Part shown: positions 8,892 through 15,329 of the stretch, piece by piece
Numbering within the stretch: position 1 is the first letter of the stretch
How the letters are laid out: every line of letters starts with the position of its first letter
Origin: Acidobacteriota bacterium
GTDB lineage: Bacteria; Acidobacteriota; Terriglobia; Terriglobales; Acidobacteriaceae
DNA: 15,486 bases
Direction of reading: 5' to 3'
Assembly: GCA_021851465.1 (NCBI GenBank)
Contig: JAJZDL010000042.1
Coordinates: 1 to 15,486, forward strand
Notes under the pieces: model-generated
What the model was told of the DNA's origin: nothing
Database searches by the model: none
What the model saw: the letters and a program-made list of their open reading frames with translations, nothing else
Made by a program: the position numbers and the translations under genes

Positions 8892-9502
8892 CCTAATTCC
8901 TTGCTCAGACGCTCGAAGTTCTCACGAAGGTCGTTATAAAACGGGTACAATTTCTCTTCGTTATGGTCCAACTCTTTAATTACCTTGCTTGGTAAAGACT
9001 CCGACCGATTCCAGATTTCAACAAATTCAGCCAGTACACCGTAATAGGCCAGGGTCGGTGGCTCTGCAAGCCACATATTCGCGAAAAAATGAGCAAGCAT
9101 CTTGCGGTATAGAGGGAGGATGACTTCACGCAGTTGTATGTTATTGTAATCCATAATTTTATCAAACTTTGGGGCATTCTCTTTCTCTATCGTTCGTTTC
9201 TGGTCTGCGTCGTCGATTCCTCTAAATAAGTTAGGCCAGGTTTTGCGTGCTACATCGCCAATTTTTAAACGCAGTTCACTCTTAGTCCGTATTTCTTCTC
9301 GAATTGCCAATAGCGGAGAGTAAAAGCCCTGTAATTGTTCGCGGATGCGCGAGCTCTTCCTTTCCCAAAGCTGGTGACGCCGCGCGATCCAACCACCGAA
9401 AAGCACACCTAGCAATCCTGTCGCAGCCGTAATCAGACTTTGCAATCCTGTCGCAGCCGTAATCAGACTTTGCATCACGCCAACCCAAATGACAGCAGGC
9501 AT
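8885..9502 (-). CDS. Hypothetical membrane-anchored protein, AT-rich, with internal 10-residue duplication
   Basis: A 205-residue protein of unknown function. Residues about 3-38 are hydrophobic and contain QSLITAATGL twice in a row, the product of an exact 30-bp DNA duplication. The rest is a soluble, charged, probably helical domain (GFYSPLLAIREEIRTKSELRLK; MLAHFFANMWLAEPPTLAYYG; LDHNEEKLYPFYNDLRENFERL), a pattern I associate with an unnamed family of N-terminally anchored proteins. An ideal AAGGGAGG ribosome-binding site (9515-9508), 5 nt before ATG 9502, fixes the start and is the best in the window. It begins 15 nt after the ribD stop, so it should be the operon's last gene. Two sampled 60-base lines have 33-38% GC against about 65% in neighbouring ftsY, pointing to recent transfer. 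No functional link to riboflavin synthesis is visible. Confidence 0.8.
   Translation of the reverse strand: MPAVIWVGVMQSLITAATGLQSLITAATGLLGVLFGGWIARRHQLWERKSSRIREQLQGFYSPLLAIREEIRTKSELRLKIGDVARKTWPNLFRGIDDADQKRTIEKENAPKFDKIMDYNNIQLREVILPLYRKMLAHFFANMWLAEPPTLAYYGVLAEFVEIWNRSESLPSKVIKELDHNEEKLYPFYNDLRENFERLSKELGK
9412..9471. repeat. Perfect 2 x 30-bp tandem duplication inside the hypothetical gene
   Basis: The 30 bases at 9412-9441 (beginning GCAATCCTGTCGCAGCCGTA) are repeated exactly at 9442-9471. The unit is a multiple of three, so the frame is kept and ten residues are duplicated in the hydrophobic anchor. An ATG (9475) lies just upstream of the first copy in the coding direction, so a shorter product is formally possible. 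Confidence 0.95.
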
Positions 9503-9517
9503 TTTAACCTCCCTTGG

Positions 9518-10624
9518 TTAACCGGCAACCCCGTCCCACGGATCGCGCACGTTCCCGCGCACGCATCTGTCCGTCCCAAACATCTCGCGCCTCACCGAAC
9601 TCAGTCTCTCCTCCAGCAGTTCCGGCGGCCCGAAGCCAGCCGCAAACGGCACCGCTCCCGCGCCCAGCTTCACCGGCGCATAAAAGAGCGCCGCCTTGTC
9701 CACCAACCCCGCCGCTAGAAACGCCCCATTCAGCTCCGTCCCGCACTCCAGCAACACGCCGAGAACCTGTCGCGCGCCCAGTGCATCCAGCACCGCGCCC
9801 AGATCCAGCCGCCCGCCCTGCCCCGCAATCCGCTCCACCTCTACGCCCGCAGCCTGCAACGCACTGGCACGTCCCGCGTCGGCCTCCGCCCCACAAAACA
9901 CCAACACATCGCCCTGCGCCGAGCGCACAAGCTGCGAATCCACCGGCGTCCGCAGCCGCGAGTCCAGCACCACGCGCAGCAGCCTTCGCCGCCGCTCCAA
10001 CCCCGAGCGGTCCGTCAGCATCGGACCGTCCGCCAGCACCGTGCCAATCCCCGTCAGGACCGCATCCACGCCATGCCGCATCCGCTGCACCTCGGCGCGC
10101 GCCTCCGTCCCCGTCAGCCAATGCGCCTGCCTCGCCGTCCGCGCGGATGGCGGCGGCGCCAGCATTCCGTCCATCGAGAGCGCCGCCTTCAGCGTCACCA
10201 GCGGCCGGCCCGTCCGCACCCACCGCGCAAACGCATCGTTGATCGCGCGCGCCTCCTGCTGCATCGCGCCCACCGCAACCTCAACCCCCGCAGCCCGCAG
10301 CCGCGCAATCCCACGCCCGCTCACCTTCGGATTGGGGTCCACCGTAGCCACCGACACGCGCCGAATCCCCGCCGCTATCAACGCATCCGCGCAAGGCCCC
10401 GTCCGCCCATGATGGCTGCACGGCTCCAATGTGACATAGGCCGTGGCCCCACGCGCCCGCTCCCCAGCCTGCCGCAGCGCAACGATCTCCGCGTGGTCCC
10501 GATCCTCGTAAAGATGCGCTCCCCCGCCGACGACCTCGCCCGCGCGCACCACCACACACCCCACCTGCGGGTTCGGCGAAGCCAGCCCCACCGTCGCCCG
10601 CGCCAACTCCAGCACCCGCCCCAT
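9518..10624 (-). CDS. ribD: Bifunctional riboflavin biosynthesis protein RibD (deaminase/reductase)
   Basis: RibD carries out two successive riboflavin steps in the cytoplasm: deamination of the 2,5-diaminopyrimidine nucleotide, then NADPH-dependent reduction of the ribosyl side chain. The deaminase half (about residues 1-120) has SPNPQVGCVVV, the zinc ligand and catalytic pair in HAE (His44, Glu46), and PCSHHGRTGPC (Cys69, Cys78). The reductase half (about 140-345) has RPLVTLKAALSMDG, GVDAVLTGIGTVLADGPMLT and LLECGTELNGAFLAAGLVD. The usual DDP of the reductase motif reads DGP here (Gly200). Start is ATG 10624; an in-frame TTG directly before it (10627) is the alternative, and the frame is closed upstream by the ftsY stop. 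It follows ftsY by 63 nt. No other riboflavin gene is in the window. Confidence 0.95.
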   Translation of the reverse strand: MGRVLELARATVGLASPNPQVGCVVVRAGEVVGGGAHLYEDRDHAEIVALRQAGERARGATAYVTLEPCSHHGRTGPCADALIAAGIRRVSVATVDPNPKVSGRGIARLRAAGVEVAVGAMQQEARAINDAFARWVRTGRPLVTLKAALSMDGMLAPPPSARTARQAHWLTGTEARAEVQRMRHGVDAVLTGIGTVLADGPMLTDRSGLERRRRLLRVVLDSRLRTPVDSQLVRSAQGDVLVFCGAEADAGRASALQAAGVEVERIAGQGGRLDLGAVLDALGARQVLGVLLECGTELNGAFLAAGLVDKAALFYAPVKLGAGAVPFAAGFGPPELLEERLSSVRREMFGTDRCVRGNVRDPWDGVAG

Positions 10625-10687
10625 CAATCGCTCGTCGATTTCGCACCGATCGTCCGTCGCCGCCCTCCACGAACCGCGAGCTATGTC

Positions 10688-11713
10688 CTATCGCACCATC
10701 GAATCCACAAACGCCGCACTGTCGAACGCCAGCAGGTCTTCCATCTTCTCGCCCACGCCCACAAACTTCACCGGCAGACCCAGCTCCGTCGCAATCGCCA
10801 GCACGATCCCGCCCTTCGCCGTTCCATCCAGCTTGGTCAGCACAATGCCCGTCACCCGCGCCGCCTCGGTAAACAGCCGCGCCTGCTGCAGGCCGTTCTG
10901 CCCGGTCGTCGCGTCCATCACCAGCAGCGTCTGGTGCGGCGCTCCGGGGACCAGCCGCTCCGCCGTCCGCCGCATCTTGTCCAGCTCCTTCATCAGGTCG
11001 CTCTTGGTGTGCAGCCGTCCCGCCGTGTCCACGATCAGCACATCCGTCCCGCGCGCCTTCGCCGCCGTACACGCGTCGTACAGCGCAGCCGAGGGATCGC
11101 CGCCCGTCTTCGTCTTGATGATCGGTGCCTCGGACCTTGCAGCCCACACCTCAAGCTGCTCGATCGCCGCCGCGCGAAACGTGTCCGCCGCACACAGCAA
11201 CACCGTCCTGCCCTGTGTTGCGTAGTACGCCGCCAGCTTGCCCGTCGTCGTCGTCTTCCCCGTTCCGTTGACGCCAACCATCATCACCACCTCGGGCAAC
11301 GCCGCCGGGACCGCATCCTCCCGCGCCACGCCGTCGAGCACCGCCTTCAGCTCGACCTTCAGCAGCCGCTTCAACTCTTCGCCGCCCTCAATGCCCTGAC
11401 GCAGCCCCCGCTGCCGCAGGCCCTCGACGATCGTGCGCGCCGTTGCCGTGCCGATGTCCGCCGCCAGCAGCACCGCCTCCAGCTCCACCAGCGAGCTCTC
11501 GTCCACCTCGCGCGTCAGCGCCAGCACCGACCCAATCGACTCCGCAAACGAGTCGCGCGTCCGCGTCACCGCCTGCCTCATCCGGTCGAAGAAGCCACGC
11601 CGCTCCGGCGCTGCCTCACCCGCCGCAGGCGCATCCCCGTGCAGTTCTATGTCCTTGCCATCATCTGTCGTCTTGGTCTCGGAACCGCGCTTGCCAAAGA
11701 GAGAAAATGCCAT
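10688..11713 (-). CDS. ftsY: Signal recognition particle receptor FtsY
   Basis: FtsY is the SRP receptor GTPase that docks ribosome-nascent-chain-SRP complexes at the inner membrane. The 341-residue protein has a short polar N-terminal region (about 1-35) in place of the long acidic A domain of E. coli. The helical N domain follows (about 40-135, with FFDRMRQAVTRTRDSFAESI and LEAVLLAADIG), then the G domain. GTPase motifs are complete: GVNGTGKTTT (147-156), DTFRAAA (177-183), DTAGR (229-233) and TKLDGTAKGG (293-302). VGVGEKMEDLLAFD near the end is the conserved closing block. ATG 11713 gives the expected N-terminus although no ribosome-binding site stands out, and the reading may depend on coupling to gpsA, 41 nt upstream. 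Intact and typical. Confidence 0.97.
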   Translation of the reverse strand: MAFSLFGKRGSETKTTDDGKDIELHGDAPAAGEAAPERRGFFDRMRQAVTRTRDSFAESIGSVLALTREVDESSLVELEAVLLAADIGTATARTIVEGLRQRGLRQGIEGGEELKRLLKVELKAVLDGVAREDAVPAALPEVVMMVGVNGTGKTTTTGKLAAYYATQGRTVLLCAADTFRAAAIEQLEVWAARSEAPIIKTKTGGDPSAALYDACTAAKARGTDVLIVDTAGRLHTKSDLMKELDKMRRTAERLVPGAPHQTLLVMDATTGQNGLQQARLFTEAARVTGIVLTKLDGTAKGGIVLAIATELGLPVKFVGVGEKMEDLLAFDSAAFVDSMVR

Positions 11714-11754
11714 AAGAGTCTAGTCTAGCAATCCGATCGGGCCAACTGCCCGCC

Positions 11755-12744
11755 CTACTCGTCCTTGCCCGGCCGCATCATCAACTCGCGGATCGCCTCC
11801 TGCGCGCTCTTTCCCCGGTGCAGGATCGCATCCATCTGTTCGGCGATCGGCATCTCCACGCCATAGCGCGCCGCCAGCCCCAGCGCCGCAGCCGTGCACA
11901 GCACTCCCTCGGCCACCTTTCCGTTCATCCCCGCAAGGATCTTGCCCAACTCCCGTCCCTTGCCCAGTTCGATGCCCACCATCCGGTTCCGCGAGAGCGA
12001 CCCCGTGCAGGTCAGCACCAGGTCCCCCAGCCCCGACAATCCTGCCAGCGTCTGCCTGCGCCCGCCGCACGCCACCGCCAGCCGTGTGATCTCCGCGATC
12101 CCACGCGTAATCAGGGCCGCTCCGGCGTTGTGTCCCTGGTCCAATCCATGCGCCACGCCTGCGGCCATCGCGATCACGTTCTTCAGCGCCCCGCCCAGCT
12201 CCACGCCCGCCACGTCCTCGTTGGTATAAATCCGCAGCGTCGGCGAGCTGAACGCGCGCTGCACCGTCTGCGCAACCTCCACCGTGCCCGCGGCCACAAT
12301 CGCCGTCGGCCTGCCCGCCGCCACCTCCGCCGCAAACGATGGGCCGCTCAGTACGCCGCACGGGTTCCGAACCACCGACGCAATCACCTGCGACATGCGC
12401 AACAGGCTCTTCTCCTCCAGCCCCTTCGCCGCGCTCACCACAATCTGCTCCCGCGTCAGCAAAGGGGCAATCTGCCCCATCACCCCGCGCAGGTGCTCCG
12501 ACGGCGTCACGCACAGCACAATCTCCGCGCCCGCCACCGCAGTCTTCAGGTCGGCAGTCACTCGCACGTCCGCCGGAACCGTATGGCCCGGCAGGAACGG
12601 GCGATTCACACCCGTCTCCGCCATCTCTTCGGCCAGCTCCGCCGAGTACGACCACAGCGTCACCTGGTGCCCACCGCGCCGCGCCAGCGAGATCGCCAGC
12701 GCCGTTCCCCAGGCCCCAGCGCCCAATATCCCGATCCGGCTCAT
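11755..12744 (-). CDS. gpsA: Glycerol-3-phosphate dehydrogenase [NAD(P)+]
   Basis: GpsA reduces dihydroxyacetone phosphate to sn-glycerol-3-phosphate, the backbone of phospholipids. The 329-residue protein starts with the Rossmann motif IGILGAGAWGTALA (about 4-17). SAAKGLE (Lys107) and GGALKNVIAMAAG (Lys188, catalytic) are in place, and LAGLSGLGDLVLTCTGSLSR (233-252) with NRMVG is the substrate-binding signature of the C-terminal helical domain. The length is normal. Its ATG (12744-12742) overlaps the plsY stop as ATGA, implying translational coupling. This joins the enzyme that makes glycerol-3-phosphate to the acyltransferase that uses it. Confidence 0.97.
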   Translation of the reverse strand: MSRIGILGAGAWGTALAISLARRGGHQVTLWSYSAELAEEMAETGVNRPFLPGHTVPADVRVTADLKTAVAGAEIVLCVTPSEHLRGVMGQIAPLLTREQIVVSAAKGLEEKSLLRMSQVIASVVRNPCGVLSGPSFAAEVAAGRPTAIVAAGTVEVAQTVQRAFSSPTLRIYTNEDVAGVELGGALKNVIAMAAGVAHGLDQGHNAGAALITRGIAEITRLAVACGGRRQTLAGLSGLGDLVLTCTGSLSRNRMVGIELGKGRELGKILAGMNGKVAEGVLCTAAALGLAARYGVEMPIAEQMDAILHRGKSAQEAIRELMMRPGKDE

Positions 12745-13421
12745 GCTCCCGCCCCTCCTGTCCCACTCTTGCTCTCAGGCCCGGCACCGTCGCCTGGGCC
12801 GCGGCCCACTCCGAACCGGCTCTCCGTCCCGTTCAACAGCCGCCGGATGTTCCCAGAATGCTTCGCAATAATTAACAGTGGAATAAACACAAATCCGAAC
12901 TCCACCATCGCCGTTCGCTGCGCCACAAAATAAAGCCCAAACAACGGAAACGACAGCGCCCCCACGATCGACGCCAGCGAGACATACCGCGTCACTGCGA
13001 ACACCGCCGCAAACACCAGCAGAATCCCCACCGCCGAAGGCCAAGTCAGCGCCAGAAACACGCCCAGCGCGCTGGCCGCGCCCTTGCCTCCGCGGAACCC
13101 AAGCCACACCGGAAACACATGCCCCACAATCGCCGCCACTGCCGCCGCCACTGCCACGTTGTACATCTCAACATCGCCCGCGCCCGCCGCCAGGTGCCGC
13201 GCCACCATCACCGCCGCATACGCCTTGCCGACGTCCAGCACCAGCGTCATCGCGCCCAGCCGCGATCCGCCAGAACGCGCCACATTGGTCGCGCCAATGT
13301 TCCCGCTCCCCTGCTCCCGCACGTCCTGCTTGCGAAACAGCCGCACCAGCAGGTAGCCAAACGGAATCGACCCAAGCAGATAGGCAACCGAGATGGAGAC
13401 AACCCATACATTCATCGTCAA
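12741..13421 (-). CDS. plsY: Glycerol-3-phosphate acyltransferase PlsY
   Basis: PlsY is an inner-membrane enzyme that moves an acyl group from acyl-phosphate to glycerol-3-phosphate, giving lysophosphatidate. All three family motifs are visible: GSGNIGATNVAR (38-49), GHVFPVWLGFRGGKGAA (100-116) and HSGNIRRLLNGTE (188-200). About seven hydrophobic helices surround them. An unusual Gly-rich, probably disordered tail of about 26 residues follows motif 3. Start choice: GGAGG lies 9 nt before a TTG at 13421 but 15 nt before the ATG at 13415 two codons later, so spacing favours TTG. The usual preference for ATG would shorten the protein by two residues. The stop overlaps gpsA. A plsX gene, which would supply acyl-phosphate, is not in the window. 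Confidence 0.95.
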   Translation of the reverse strand: MTMNVWVVSISVAYLLGSIPFGYLLVRLFRKQDVREQGSGNIGATNVARSGGSRLGAMTLVLDVGKAYAAVMVARHLAAGAGDVEMYNVAVAAAVAAIVGHVFPVWLGFRGGKGAASALGVFLALTWPSAVGILLVFAAVFAVTRYVSLASIVGALSFPLFGLYFVAQRTAMVEFGFVFIPLLIIAKHSGNIRRLLNGTESRFGVGRGPGDGAGPESKSGTGGAGA

Positions 13422-13578
13422 CCCGCGCTTCCTCCCGTTCCTCTCCCCTAGAGTCTACCAAGCCCCGCTCAATTCCTTTGCACACCGTCGCCGCTCGCTG
13501 CCGACGCATTGCTTCATCGCTCGCAGCTCACTTCTCCCGCCCCATCGCTCACAGCGCTCCGCCAACAGCAACCCACCC

Positions 13579-14853
13579 TCAACCCCGCTCCAGCAGGCTC
13601 CGCCGCACCAGCTCCAGAGCGTGCTGGCTCGCCCACCAGCGCACCCGCTCCCGCTCGCCCGTTAGGTTCAGCTCCGCCACCGTCGTCCCGCCACCGCCCT
13701 CCCCGGTCGAGAGCGCCACATACACCAGCCCGATCGGCTTGCCCGCGTCCGGCCCCGGCGCACCCGGCCCCGGTCCTGCGATTCCCGTGATCCCCACTCC
13801 AATCGACGCACCCGTCCGTCGCCGAATCCCCTCCGCCAACGCGCGCGCCACCGCCTCGCTCACCGGCCCTTCGCGCTCCACCGTCTCCTCCGGCACATCC
13901 GCAAAGATCGTCTTCAGCCGGTCCGAGTACACCACCGCCCCGCCCACAAAGTACCGCGAGCTGCCCGCCACCGACGTCAGTCGCTCCGCCAACAACCCAC
14001 CCGTGCAGCTCTCCGCCGCCGCCAGAGTCATCTGCCGCAGCCCCAGCATCAGCAGCACCACCTCCTCCAGGCTCTCCCCGTGCGACGAGAACACAGCATC
14101 CCCCATCTCCTGCTCCACCCTCTCCACCAGCTCGTCCACCCGCGCCTGCGCCTCCTCCGCCGTCGTCTTCGAGCAGAAAAAATGCAGTTGTATCTCCGCC
14201 GACCCCGCCAGAATCGTCGTCTCAATATCGGGGTACAGTTTGTAAATCGGCGCCGTCCGAGCGTCCACCTGCGACTCCGGCGCCAGCGCCATCCGCAGCA
14301 TCCGTTTCGCGATGTGCCGCTGCGGCAACGTCGCCGCCAGCCGCGGCCGGCACCCCGCCTCGTACATCGGCTGCAGCTCCCGCGGAGGCCCCGGCAGCAG
14401 GACCACAATCTTCCTGTGCCGCCCCACCACCGTGTCGATGTACTGTCCCGGCGCGCTCCCCACCGCGTTCTCCAGCACCTCCGCCCCCTCGATCACATCC
14501 GCCTGCCGCGCATTGTTCTCCGGCATCGCCATCCGCCGCGCCGCAAACCGCTTGTACATCGCGGTAACAATCTGCGCGTCCCTACGCAGCCCGGCCCCCA
14601 GCGCCGCCGCCACCGCCTCGCGCGTACGGTCGTCCTCGGTCGGCCCCAGCCCGCCGGAAAAAATCACAATGTCCGCCCGCCCCAGCGCCACCCGCGCCGC
14701 GCCCGTTAGGTGCTCCAGGTTGTCGCCCACAATCGTCTTGAACGCCACCGACACGCCAAGCTCATTGAGCTGCGCCGTCAGATACAGCGAGTTCGTGTCC
14801 TGCCGGAACGGCGTCAGCATCTCCGACCCCGCCGCTATAATCTCAGCAATCAT
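13579..14853 (-). CDS. cinA: CinA-family protein (MoCF-like domain plus PncC-type nicotinamide-nucleotide amidohydrolase)
   Basis: A 424-residue two-domain protein. The N-terminal half (about 1-170) is the molybdopterin-binding-like domain (IIAAGSEMLTPFRQDTNSLY; VIFSGGLGPTEDDRTRE, about 63-79; LLPGPPRELQPM), which in characterised CinA proteins has ADP-ribose pyrophosphatase-type activity. The C-terminal half (about 265-424) is the PncC domain, which deamidates nicotinamide mononucleotide in NAD recycling: AAAESCTGGLLAERL with Ser282, SSRYFVGGAVVYSDRLK and GITGIAGP (354-361). Length and order are normal. ATG 14853 gives the family's usual beginning, though the AAGGG before it is too close to serve as a normal ribosome-binding site. 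It heads the minus-strand run but lies 157 nt before plsY, so it may be a separate unit. A role in competence cannot be inferred here. Confidence 0.95.
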   Translation of the reverse strand: MIAEIIAAGSEMLTPFRQDTNSLYLTAQLNELGVSVAFKTIVGDNLEHLTGAARVALGRADIVIFSGGLGPTEDDRTREAVAAALGAGLRRDAQIVTAMYKRFAARRMAMPENNARQADVIEGAEVLENAVGSAPGQYIDTVVGRHRKIVVLLPGPPRELQPMYEAGCRPRLAATLPQRHIAKRMLRMALAPESQVDARTAPIYKLYPDIETTILAGSAEIQLHFFCSKTTAEEAQARVDELVERVEQEMGDAVFSSHGESLEEVVLLMLGLRQMTLAAAESCTGGLLAERLTSVAGSSRYFVGGAVVYSDRLKTIFADVPEETVEREGPVSEAVARALAEGIRRRTGASIGVGITGIAGPGPGAPGPDAGKPIGLVYVALSTGEGGGGTTVAELNLTGERERVRWWASQHALELVRRSLLERG

Positions 14854-14954
14854 CCCTTAGTTCTACCACCCCATACCTTTACGCCGTCATCCCGAGCCAG
14901 CGCCCTCCACCCTCCACCGCCACCGTCATCCCACGCTCCCACACCCTAAACCGC

Positions 14955-15046
14955 TGTCATTCTGACCGCAACCTTCTTTATGACTTGTCATTCCGACTGC
15001 ATTCTTCTTATGACTTGTCATTCTGACCGCAGCCTTCTTTATGAAT
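14955..15046 (+). repeat. Tandem array of the 5' part of the dispersed repeat (three units before full copy C)
   Basis: Units beginning TGTCATTC start at 14955, 14986 and 15016, and the full copy follows at 15047, giving a period of 30-31 bases. Each unit reads TGTCATTCTGACCGCA (or a close variant), then CCTTCTTTATGACT. The units share the repeat's first dozen bases but lack its GAAGAATCC half. Confidence 0.9.
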
Positions 15047-15089
15047 TGTCATTCTGAGCGCAGCGAAGAATCCCCCGCATTTCGCCGTT
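15046..15089 (+). repeat. Dispersed intergenic repeat, copy C
   Basis: This begins TTGTCATTCTGAGCGCAGCG and continues through GAAGAATCCCCC and GCATTTCGCCGTTG. It is the best-preserved copy together with copy A, and runs straight into the hexamer array. Confidence 0.85.
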
Positions 15090-15143
15090 GCTTTTGCCCT
15101 TGCCTTTGCTTTCGCCTTTGCTTTTGCCGTTGCCTTTGCTTTC
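15084..15143. repeat. Hexamer tandem array, consensus GCYTTY
   Basis: Ten consecutive hexamers follow the pattern GC(C/T)(T)T(T/C) with few exceptions: GCCGTT, GCTTTT, GCCCTT, GCCTTT, GCTTTC, GCCTTT, GCTTTT, GCCGTT, GCCTTT, GCTTTC. On the minus strand any in-frame reading gives alternating Ala-Lys, which explains the low-complexity ORF there. Confidence 0.9.
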
Positions 15144-15262
15144 GCCTCAAAAATCCCAGCAACTCCGCTGTCAAGCCCCCGCTCGCCCCAAAAATTCTCT
15201 AACCACCGCCCCATCAACCACTTCCGCCACAAAAATACTTGGCATAGTAGTTTCCCTCCGCT

Positions 15263-15271
15263 TGGTAAAAT
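15263..15271 (+). promoter_or_regulatory. Candidate extended -10 promoter
   Basis: TGG-TAAAAT (15263-15271) fits an extended -10 element (TGn before a five-of-six TATAAT match). TTGGCA at 15239-15244 resembles a -35 box, but the 21-nt spacer is too long for normal use. Transcription would start near 15279 and run out of the window. Confidence 0.4.
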
Positions 15272-15295
15272 AGCACCATAGATCGAAGTCATCGG

Positions 15296-15329
15296 ACCGG
15301 CTGCGGACAGAGTTCTCAGCGGGGCCGGT
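15296..15329 (+). other. GC-rich hairpin in a possible 5' leader
   Basis: ACCGGCTG (15296-15303) can pair with CAG (15317-15319) and CCGGT (15325-15329), with a CGGGG bulge, just downstream of the promoter candidate. No T-run follows, so it is not an intrinsic terminator. It matches no RNA family that I recognise. Confidence 0.35.

Noticed and set aside
10073..11728. Plus-strand ORF of 551 codons opposite ribD and ftsY
   Set aside because: It spans two well-identified genes on the other strand and is Arg/His-rich, as expected of a GC-rich shadow.
14955..15077. Regularly spaced ~31-bp units considered as a CRISPR array
   Set aside because: Units abut with a 30-31-base period and no unique spacers between conserved repeats; it is a tandem amplification of a dispersed repeat.
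15088..15273. Plus-strand Leu/Pro-rich ORF (MLLPLPLLSP and on)
   Set aside because: It is a translation of the hexamer array only.
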